From: Lichenicoccus sp964235615
Lineage (GTDB): Bacteria; Pseudomonadota; Alphaproteobacteria; Acetobacterales; Acetobacteraceae
Length of the DNA stretch: 10,414 bases
NCBI GenBank assembly: GCA_964235615.1
Contig: CAXSEE010000158.1
Location: 1 to 10,414, forward strand
Direction: 5' to 3'
The notes under the pieces are model-generated. The model had not been told where the DNA came from and did not search any database. It saw only the letters and a list, made by a program, of their open reading frames with translations. Numbering within the stretch: position 1 is the first letter of the stretch; each line of letters begins with the position of its first letter. The translations under genes and the position numbers were made by a program. Positions 1 to 6,082 of the stretch are shown here, piece after piece.

Positions 1-1387
1 ACTCGTGGAACAGCCGACCGACCACGTCGCCCATGAACAGCAGCGGGATCAGCACGGCGATCAGCGACACGGTCAGCGAGACGATGGTGAAGCCGATCTG
101 GCCGGCGCCCTTCAGCGCCGCCTGCATGCGGCTCTCGCCCATCTCGATGTAGCGGGCGATGTTCTCGATCATGACGATGGCGTCGTCGACCACGAAGCCG
201 GTGGCGATGGTCAGCGACATCAGCGACAGGTTGTCGAGGCTGAAGCCCATCAGGTACATCGCCGCCAGGGTGCCGACCAGGGACAGCGGCACCGACAGGC
301 TGGGGATCAGCGTCGCCGGCAGGTTGCGCAGGAACACGAAGATCACCAGCACGACCAGCGCCACCGACAGCATCAGCTCGAACTCGACGTCGGCGATCGA
401 GGCGCGGATCGTGGTGGTGCGGTCGGTCAGCGGGGTGATGCGTATGCCCGCCGGCATGGTCTCCTCGAGCGACGGCAATATCGCCTTGATGTCGTCGACC
501 ACGCCGATGACGTTGGCGCCGGGCTGGCGCTGGACGTTGAGGATGATCGCCTGGGTGGTGTTCGACCAGGCCGCGAGCTGGGTGTTCTCGGGGCCTTCGA
601 CCACGGTTGCGACGTCGCGCAGATGGATCGGCGCCCCGTTCTGGTAGGCGATGACCTGGTCCGCCAGTATCTCGGGCGCGGTGATCTGGCCGTCGATCTT
701 GAGCTGCGACGAGCGGATCGGGCCGTCGAAGGTGCCGGTCGGAGAGTTGACGTTGACGTTGCCGATCGTGGTGCGCAGGTCGTCGATGCCGAGACCGAGT
801 GCTGTGAGCGCGCGGGTGTTGACCTTCACCCGGATCGCCTTGCGGTTGCCGCCGGTGAGCGTCACCAGCCCGACGCCGCTGACCTGGCTGAGCTTCTGGG
901 CCAGCCGCGTGTCGACATAATCCTCGACCTCGGTCAGCGGCAGCGTAGCTGACGTGATGCCCAGCGTCAGGATCGGGCTGTCGGCCGGGTTGATCTTGGC
1001 ATAAACCGGGGGTGCCGGCAGGTCGCTCGGCAGCAGCGAGTTGGCCTGGTTGATCGCCGCCTGCACCTCCTGCTCGGCGACGTCGAGGTTCATCGTCAGC
1101 CCGAACCGCAGGGTGATCACCGAGGCGCCGCCGGACGAGCGCGACGTCATCTGGTCGAGCCCGGGCATCTGGCCGAGCTGTGTCTCCAGCGGCGCCGTGA
1201 CCGAGGTCGCCATCACCTGGGGACCGGCGCCGGGATAGAAGGTCTGCACCTGTATGGTCGGATACTCGACCACCGGCAGGGCCGAGATCGGCAGGAACTG
1301 GTAGCCGAGTGCCCCGGCCATCAGGATGGCGAGCATCAGCAGCGTGGTCGCAACCGGCCGCTCGATGAAAAGACGGGAGATGTTCAA
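1..1387 (-). CDS. mdtB: MdtB-like RND multidrug efflux pump, N-terminal part (runs off the left edge)
   Basis: Inner-membrane proton-driven pump of the RND (HAE1/AcrB) family, which works with a membrane fusion protein and an outer-membrane channel to expel drugs. About 462 residues are visible. The start is a TTG at 1387-1385, giving MNISRLFIERPVATTLLM, which aligns with the start of E. coli MdtB; an ATG-only search misses this gene. TM1 is about residues 10-30. The porter region follows, with MdtB-like stretches such as SSGGASVITL and DVAEQEVQAAIN. TM2 starts near 336, and the TM4 segment GFVVDDAIVMIEN carries the proton-relay Asp pair at 401-402 (AcrB D407/D408). The ribosome binding site is weak; with only 13 nt between the mdtA stop and this TTG, translation is probably coupled. 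The family and the MdtB subgroup are clear from sequence similarity; substrates are unknown. An mdtC-like gene may follow outside the window. Confidence 0.93.
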   Translation of the reverse strand, partial: MNISRLFIERPVATTLLMLAILMAGALGYQFLPISALPVVEYPTIQVQTFYPGAGPQVMATSVTAPLETQLGQMPGLDQMTSRSSGGASVITLRFGLTMNLDVAEQEVQAAINQANSLLPSDLPAPPVYAKINPADSPILTLGITSATLPLTEVEDYVDTRLAQKLSQVSGVGLVTLTGGNRKAIRVKVNTRALTALGLGIDDLRTTIGNVNVNSPTGTFDGPIRSSQLKIDGQITAPEILADQVIAYQNGAPIHLRDVATVVEGPENTQLAAWSNTTQAIILNVQRQPGANVIGVVDDIKAILPSLEETMPAGIRITPLTDRTTTIRASIADVEFELMLSVALVVLVIFVFLRNLPATLIPSLSVPLSLVGTLAAMYLMGFSLDNLSLMSLTIATGFVVDDAIVMIENIARYIEMGESRMQAALKGAGQIGFTIVSLTVSLIAVLIPLLFMGDVVGRLFHE

Positions 1388-1400
1388 GGCGGGTCCGTGT

Positions 1401-2795
1401 CTACTCGGCAGCGGCCGGCGTCGATGGATGGCGATGGTGGCGCTTCTTGTCCGGATTGCCTGCCGGCGCGGCTGGCTGGTTTGCCGGCTCCATCACCTTG
1501 GACCCGGCGCGCAGATGCTCTGTGCCGTCGGTCACGACCTTCTCGCCGGCTGCAAGCCCGGTGGCGATGACGATGTCGCTGGCCGAGGCGACCCCGGTGG
1601 TAACCGTGCGCACCTCGACGGTGTTGTCCGCCTTCACGACATAGACGAACTGGCCCTGCGGCCCGTTCTGCACTGCGCTCGACGGCGCCACCACGGCGTG
1701 ATGTATGGTGTCCACCAGCAGCCGGGCGTTGACGAACTGGTTCGGGAACAGCCGCTCGTCCTTGTTGTCGAACACCGCGCGCAGCTTCACCGTGCCGGTC
1801 GTGGTGTCTACCTGGTTGTCCAGCACCGCCACATGGCCGGTGGCAATATGGGTGACGTTGCTGCGGTCATAGGCATCCACCGGCAGCACGGCGCCGGCGT
1901 GCAGACGGTCGTTGATGGCGTCGACATTATCCTCCGGCACCGAGAAGATCACCGAGATCGGGTGCAGCAAGGTCAGCACCACCAGCCCGTTGGTCATGCT
2001 CTGGGTGATGTAGTTGCCGGCATCGACCTGACGCAGCCCGACCCGTCCATCGACCGGGGCGGTGATGTGGCAATAGGCGATGTTGAGCTTGGCGCTGTCG
2101 ATCTGGGCCTGGTCGGTGCGGACCGTGCCTTCATCCTGTCCCACTACGTAAACCTGGTCGTCGGCCTGTTGCTTGGCGATGCTGTGCTGGCGCAGCAATC
2201 CCTGGTAGCGGTTGAGGTCGAGCCTGGCCTGGTTGAGTGCCGCGTTATCGCGTGCGAGTTGGCCGAGATACTGGTCGCGGGTGGCCTCGTACGGACGCGG
2301 ATCGATCAGGGCGAGCTGGTCGCCGCGATGCACTTCCTGCCCCTCGATGAAGTTGACCGCCATGAGATAGCCGGAGATCTGCGACTGCACCGTCACCGTC
2401 GCCAGCGAGGTCACCGTGCCTAGCTCGGTCAGGGTGACGGGCATGTCGCCGATATGGGCGATCTGGGCGACCACCGGCTGCGCCGCATCGGCCAGGCTGC
2501 CGTCGGCGTTCGTGGCGCCTGCATGATGTCCGGCCCGTCCGGCATGGTCGGCGGCCTTGTGCGGACGCAACAGCGCCCAGGCGATCGCGGCCACGACCAG
2601 AAGCAGGATGAGCCAGGGCAGCCAAACGCGACCTCTGCGCCGGCCGGGAGAGTCGGGACGCACGCCGGGCGGGTTGGTGACGGGTGCCGGGCCTGCCTGT
2701 CTCGGAATTGTCTGGCCGCTGCTCGTCTGGCCGCCGCTCGTCTGGCCGCTCAGCGTCTCTGGCCGCCCAAGTGTCGGTGCAATCGGTTCGTCCAT
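1401..2795 (-). CDS. mdtA: MdtA-like RND periplasmic adaptor (membrane fusion protein)
   Basis: Periplasmic adaptor that links the RND pump encoded next to it to an outer-membrane factor. It has 464 residues, somewhat longer than E. coli MdtA because of a low-complexity N-terminus. Residues 1-55 are a cytoplasmic Pro/Gly/Gln-rich tail containing three SGQT-type repeats (residues 16-29). A basic patch (RRRGR) and one TM helix at about 57-76 anchor it, so it is not a lipoprotein. The first half of the lipoyl domain lies near 131-168 (VQSQISGYL, EGQEVHRGDQLALIDPRPYE), a coiled-coil hairpin near 170-238, and the second lipoyl half near 240-262 (NIAYCHITAPVDGRVGLRQ), followed by beta-barrel and membrane-proximal domains. 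The ATG at 2795 has GAGGA 5 nt upstream. It is the first gene of the operon with mdtB. The outer-membrane partner is not in the window. Confidence 0.94.
   Translation of the reverse strand: MDEPIAPTLGRPETLSGQTSGGQTSSGQTIPRQAGPAPVTNPPGVRPDSPGRRRGRVWLPWLILLLVVAAIAWALLRPHKAADHAGRAGHHAGATNADGSLADAAQPVVAQIAHIGDMPVTLTELGTVTSLATVTVQSQISGYLMAVNFIEGQEVHRGDQLALIDPRPYEATRDQYLGQLARDNAALNQARLDLNRYQGLLRQHSIAKQQADDQVYVVGQDEGTVRTDQAQIDSAKLNIAYCHITAPVDGRVGLRQVDAGNYITQSMTNGLVVLTLLHPISVIFSVPEDNVDAINDRLHAGAVLPVDAYDRSNVTHIATGHVAVLDNQVDTTTGTVKLRAVFDNKDERLFPNQFVNARLLVDTIHHAVVAPSSAVQNGPQGQFVYVVKADNTVEVRTVTTGVASASDIVIATGLAAGEKVVTDGTEHLRAGSKVMEPANQPAAPAGNPDKKRHHRHPSTPAAAE
2711..2755 (-). repeat. Three 15-bp in-frame tandem repeats in mdtA
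   Basis: Three consecutive 15-bp units beginning TCTGGCCGC (2711-2725, 2726-2740, 2741-2755, plus-strand reading) encode the repeated SGQTS/GGQTS peptide in the cytoplasmic tail of the MdtA-like protein. The unit length keeps the frame, so copy number could vary without breaking the gene. The repeats lie before the TM helix and outside all conserved adaptor domains. Confidence 0.75.
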
Positions 2796-3183
2796 TATGG
2801 TCCTCGGCCGGCTCCTGGCGGACGAACGCCGACGCGGCGCGCTGGCCAGGCTCCGATAGTGCGGCGACAGTAGCAGAAAGCTGCAACCTGGGGAGAGGGC
2901 GACAAGAGCTTATCAGATGGCGAATTGTGACACCGCCGCCTCTGCCTTATTTATCACGGCTGCCTTATTTGGTGCCGATTTGGGTGCCGGTCGCTTATAT
3001 AGGCCCTGAAATACAGAACATACAACGAACAAAGCACGGCTACGTGAGAAAGATCACGGCAACATTGTGGCAGCGGCAAGACGGTGATACACATCCTGCC
3101 ATCGGGTCGGAGCAGTCCGGTCCAGCATCCTAATCCCGGTCCCGGCGCTGTCGGAAGGCTGGAACCAGACAAAGGAGATTGGC
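2796..3183. other. Divergent intergenic region between mdtA and the 56-codon ORF
   Basis: About 390 bp with no convincing gene on either strand. It must hold the promoter of the mdtAB operon (leftward) and of the small rightward ORF at 3184. Visible structure: an 11-bp direct repeat CTGCCTTATTT at 2942-2952 and 2960-2970 (18-bp period), followed by GGTGCCG at 2971-2977 and 2983-2989; a TATATA box-like run at 2996-3001; and a CRP/FNR-like palindrome at 3043-3058. I could not fit a confident -35/-10 pair in either direction. Local A+T content is higher than in the flanking genes, as expected of a control region. Confidence 0.55.
3043..3058. promoter_or_regulatory. CRP/FNR-type palindrome
   Basis: CGTGA-N6-TCACG is a perfect 5-bp inverted repeat with the 6-bp spacer typical of CRP/FNR superfamily operators (E. 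coli CRP consensus TGTGA-N6-TCACA). It lies 125 bp upstream of the small ORF at 3184 and about 250 bp upstream of mdtA. Which gene it serves, and which regulator binds, cannot be told from the sequence. Confidence 0.45.
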
Positions 3184-3354
3184 ATGTTCCGCAAGCTCTT
3201 GGCTCTCGAAGTCGCCGCCCTGATGTCCAACAACGACACCGGCAATCGCCAGGATCGATCGGAGACGACCGACACACTCGGCAATACGCGTGAAATCTTC
3301 GTGCCGCGCACCGGCAACTACGGGACCATGTGGTCGACCCGCTCCTTCGGCTGA
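3184..3354 (+). CDS. Small protein of unknown function, 56 residues
   Basis: Short ORF from ATG 3184 to TGA 3352-3354, beginning MFRKLLALEVAALMSNND and ending GNYGTMWSTRSFG. The support is contextual: AAAGGAG at 3171-3177 is a near-ideal ribosome binding site 6 nt before the ATG, a rho-independent terminator follows 25 nt after the stop, and no other reading of the stretch is plausible. The N-terminal 15 residues could form a short amphipathic or hydrophobic helix, but there is no clear signal peptide or TM segment. The middle is polar and acidic/basic mixed (residues 16-36), and the tail is rich in Gly, Thr, Ser and aromatics. I do not recognise a family and propose no function. It could be a small regulatory or stress protein, or the coding part of a dual-function RNA. 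Confidence 0.65.
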   Translation: MFRKLLALEVAALMSNNDTGNRQDRSETTDTLGNTREIFVPRTGNYGTMWSTRSFG

Positions 3355-3379
3355 TCTTTGCCGGATCAGGCTTGTATCG

Positions 3380-3409
3380 CGCCCGGGACCGTCAGGATCC
3401 GGGCGTTTT
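3380..3409 (+). terminator. Rho-independent terminator of the 56-codon ORF
   Basis: CGCCCGG (3380-3386) pairs with CCGGGCG (3399-3405); inner GACC/GGAT adds partial pairing around a GTCA loop. TTTT follows at 3406-3409. The T tract is present only in the rightward direction, so it ends the small ORF's transcript and not the leftward ABC permease gene. Confidence 0.75.
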
Positions 3410-3414
3410 CATGT

Positions 3415-3465
3415 CCGGCGTCACTCGCAGCCCGGCGTCGCTCGTAGCCCGGCGTCACTCGTAAC
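3415..3465 (-). repeat. Three 17-bp tandem repeats overlapping the 3' end of the ABC permease gene
   Basis: Units at 3415-3431, 3432-3448 and 3449-3465 share CCGGCGTC(A/G)CTCG(C/T)A with two or three mismatches. The third copy contains the last codons and the stop of the ABC permease (stop 3455-3457); the other two lie just beyond it and read like copies of the gene's end. This suggests local duplication of the gene terminus, with further extension of the coding sequence prevented by the in-place stop. Confidence 0.7.
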
Positions 3466-5896
3466 GTAGTGCCTTCCCCGGTTCGGCCCGCGCCACGCGC
3501 CAGGCCTCTCCCAGCACGGTCATAACCGAGATGCCGACCGCAGCCAGAGTGACGGCCAGGAAATAGCTGGGCGACAGCACGATCCGCTGGTCAAAGCCGG
3601 CAAGCCAACTACGCATTGCTGCCCAAGCGATCGGCCATGCGATCAGGTTGGCCAGCAGCACGGGGCGGATGAACTGCCCGATGACGAGCAGAAGCACACC
3701 CCGGGTCGAGGCGCCCAACACTTTGCGGATGCCGATCTCCTTGCCTCTGCGCGCGGTATTGAAAGCAGCAAGTCCGTATAGCCCGACGCAGGCGATGGCG
3801 ATCGCAAGAATGGCACCAGCGGAAAACAGACGGCCACGCTGCTGATCAGGAACGTAGAAGGCTGCCAACCGGTCATCGACGCTCTGGATACGGAACGGCT
3901 CGTCCGGCGCCAGCTCGTGCCAAACTCCTTGCAATCGTTGCGTCATCTCGTCTCTGGACACGCCGCTGAAACGGACGGTGATCGGCGCGTTGCCGATCCC
4001 GTTCGTGACCTCGACGTAGAATTGTGGATACACCGGCTGTCTCGGCGACGTGAAGCGCACATCATCGACGACGCCGACGATTGTCAGGTCCTTCCGCTCG
4101 TCGGTGTCGATGCTGAAATGCTGTCCGATGGCTGCCTCCGGGTCAGGAAAGCCGAGGCTCGCCACGGCTTTGCGGCTGATGATCGTCGTAAGATTTGCAG
4201 GCGCGGCGTCAGTACCACGTAGAACATGGGCGGCATCGTCGGTGCCATGCGCGCTGTCGAACAGCCGGCCGGCCAGCAGCGGGATGCCGTAGGTGCGGAA
4301 ATAATCATCGGCAACCTGCTGGGAAACCAGGCTTGGCTGCTGTCCGGCCAATCCCGTCCGCTTGACGTCGTAAGTGCTTAACCCACCACCGTTCGGAATG
4401 GTGTCCGATGCGGTGGCCGCGACGACGCCGGGAACACGCCGGAACTGACTGAGGATCATGGGCTGCCGCGTGGTGAGCTGGGCGATGCTGGTGCTCAGGA
4501 CCAGGATGAGGCCCTGACGCTCGAAGCCACGATCGGCCGAGCGCAGGAAGGCGGCCTGGCCGTCTATCACCAGGGTGCAGATGGCGAAGGAGATGGCAGC
4601 GACGAACTGCAGCAGGACAAGCAGCGTGCGCAGCCTCATGCCGGTCCGGCCGCCGGAGGGCAGCCTGGAGACGGCCAGAACGGGGGCGGCCTGGTAGCGG
4701 GAGAGCATGAAGGCCGGATAGGACCCCGCAACAGCGCCCACACCCAGCACGACCAGCGCCAGGACAGGCAGCATCCATCCGTAGTCCGCATGGAGCGACC
4801 AGCCGCCGAAGGCGTTCACCAGCGGAATGGCGAGCTCGACCAGTGCAAGCCCGATCAGTCCGGAGAACGAGACCAGCATCAGCGCCTCGCCCAAGAACTG
4901 GGCCATGAGCATCGCCGGGGTAGCTCCCATGACCTTGCGCAACGCAACCTCGCGGGCGCGCAGGACCGAGCGGGCGGTGGCGAGGTTGACGTAGTTGATC
5001 GCGGCAATCAGGAGCGCCAGAACCCCTACAGCGCCGAGGCTGGTAACGATGCGGCGGTCCACGACCGGCTCCACGTCCATGGCCGCGCGATTCTGGAAAT
5101 GCAGGCCGGTCAGCGGCACGAGGGACAGGGCGAGATGCTGTTTCGCCCTGTCCGAAACGCGCCGACCGACGAAGGCCTGGAGGTTGCTGGAGACCGAGCC
5201 GGCCGCGGCCGCACTGCCGAAGCGCAGGTAGGTCTCGACGGCACTGCTTCCCCATGAATTGAGCCGTGGGTAGGCGGCCTCGGAAGCGGCCGTGAACGGC
5301 ACCAGCATCAGGAAGTGGAGCGTGGAGTTCGGCGGCGGATCACGAAGCACAGCCGACACGGTGACGGAGCGCTTCAGGCTGCCCTCGCTCAGGACAAGGC
5401 TCCTGCCTATAACGCGATCAGTGCCAAAGTATTTCTGCGCCATCGCCTGACTGAGAACGATGGAAGATGGCGATGAGAGGGCAGTCGCCCGATCACCCGC
5501 CGCTATAGGCAGCTTCAATACGTCGAGGAAATCCGTGTCGACGAAGGATAAATAATCACTGCCGATGACGTCGCTGGTCGCGATGGTAAAGCGCCGCTCG
5601 AGGCTCCGCGTGCCGGCGAGGATCTGCGGGAACTCCTCACGCAGCAGGTCCAAGGCCAGGAAGCTGCTGTCCGCTTCTTCTGAAGGCGCCTGGCCAGGCA
5701 GGATCCAGGTCGTGTCGAGCCGGTAGATCCGGGCCGCGTCGGGGATCCAGCGGTTGTAGCTGTTCTCGTAGCGGACGACCATGAGCAGCAGCAGGAAGAC
5801 GGCGATCCCGGTGGCGAGGCTCACCACGTTCAGAGCGGTGTAGAGCCGCTGTCGGGAGACGGAGCGGTAGAAGCTGAGCAGCACGTGCGAGAGCAT
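3455..5896 (-). CDS. MacB/FtsX-type ABC transporter permease, 813 residues
   Basis: Integral membrane permease of the ABC3 (MacB/FtsX/LolCE-like) class, in the long form with two MacB_PCD-FtsX halves in one chain. TM1 is about residues 20-42. A large extracytoplasmic MacB_PCD-like domain follows. The first FtsX core (about 285-400) has INYVNLATARSVLRAREVAL and the coupling-helix motif RKVMGAT. A central TM near 425-445 leads to a second periplasmic domain containing DLTIVGVVDDVRF. The second FtsX core (about 690-810) has KEIGIRKVLGAS and the characteristic C-terminal LRYE. The ATG at 5896 has GAGGGA 6 nt upstream. MacB-family permeases act mechanically, driven by a cytoplasmic ATPase, on periplasmic substrates or lipoproteins, but no ATPase is encoded nearby, so a partner must be elsewhere. 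An operator-like array lies upstream (6011-6045). The family is certain; the substrate is unknown. Confidence 0.92.
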   Translation of the reverse strand: MLSHVLLSFYRSVSRQRLYTALNVVSLATGIAVFLLLLMVVRYENSYNRWIPDAARIYRLDTTWILPGQAPSEEADSSFLALDLLREEFPQILAGTRSLERRFTIATSDVIGSDYLSFVDTDFLDVLKLPIAAGDRATALSSPSSIVLSQAMAQKYFGTDRVIGRSLVLSEGSLKRSVTVSAVLRDPPPNSTLHFLMLVPFTAASEAAYPRLNSWGSSAVETYLRFGSAAAAGSVSSNLQAFVGRRVSDRAKQHLALSLVPLTGLHFQNRAAMDVEPVVDRRIVTSLGAVGVLALLIAAINYVNLATARSVLRAREVALRKVMGATPAMLMAQFLGEALMLVSFSGLIGLALVELAIPLVNAFGGWSLHADYGWMLPVLALVVLGVGAVAGSYPAFMLSRYQAAPVLAVSRLPSGGRTGMRLRTLLVLLQFVAAISFAICTLVIDGQAAFLRSADRGFERQGLILVLSTSIAQLTTRQPMILSQFRRVPGVVAATASDTIPNGGGLSTYDVKRTGLAGQQPSLVSQQVADDYFRTYGIPLLAGRLFDSAHGTDDAAHVLRGTDAAPANLTTIISRKAVASLGFPDPEAAIGQHFSIDTDERKDLTIVGVVDDVRFTSPRQPVYPQFYVEVTNGIGNAPITVRFSGVSRDEMTQRLQGVWHELAPDEPFRIQSVDDRLAAFYVPDQQRGRLFSAGAILAIAIACVGLYGLAAFNTARRGKEIGIRKVLGASTRGVLLLVIGQFIRPVLLANLIAWPIAWAAMRSWLAGFDQRIVLSPSYFLAVTLAAVGISVMTVLGEAWRVARAEPGKALRYE

Positions 5897-6010
5897 GGTC
5901 TGTCCCTCGTCATGTCAGGGAGCGGATGGCTTCACGACAATACAGGGCATGGGCAATATTATGCTAACTCATTGACCAAGAAAGGTTTTCGAAGAAGCTT
6001 TCAAGTCGCG

Positions 6011-6045
6011 TGTCCGCTTACGGACGCAGTGTCCGTTTCCGGACA
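6011..6045. promoter_or_regulatory. Tandem TGTCCG palindromes upstream of the ABC permease gene
   Basis: Two inverted repeats lie side by side: GTCCG-CTTA-CGGAC (6012-6025) and TGTCCG-TTTC-CGGACA (6030-6045). Their TGTCCG halves begin at 6011 and 6030, and a degenerate TGTTCG begins at 6049, so the period is 19 bp. The array sits 115-150 bp before the permease start in a region of raised A+T content, which suggests tandem binding of a dimeric regulator. Read as leftward RNA, the second site forms a 6-bp stem with a GAAA tetraloop, so termination after the upstream MFS gene is the alternative; there is no following U tract. Confidence 0.5.
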
Positions 6046-6082
6046 GGGTGTTCGGGCTGTCAAGTCAGATCTCGGCGCGCCG

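Noticed and set aside
5..952. Long rightward ORF opposite the left edge
   Set aside because: It is the antisense shadow of the RND pump gene; its Asp/Arg/Gln/His-rich translation matches no family and the opposite strand is clearly MdtB.
1326..2423. Rightward ORF of 365 codons opposite mdtA
   Set aside because: Antisense shadow of the adaptor gene caused by high GC; low-complexity translation and no family features.
4305..5255. 316-codon ORF inside the ABC permease gene
   Set aside because: Same-strand alternative frame with Arg/Pro-rich translation; the overlapping frame carries the full FtsX-type permease.
5955..5985. Sigma-54 promoter for the ABC permease
   Set aside because: The leftward strand has TTGG and a later GC, but the spacing is GG-N11-GC instead of N10, and the -12 box is poor. 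It does not meet the consensus even though an enhancer-like array lies upstream.
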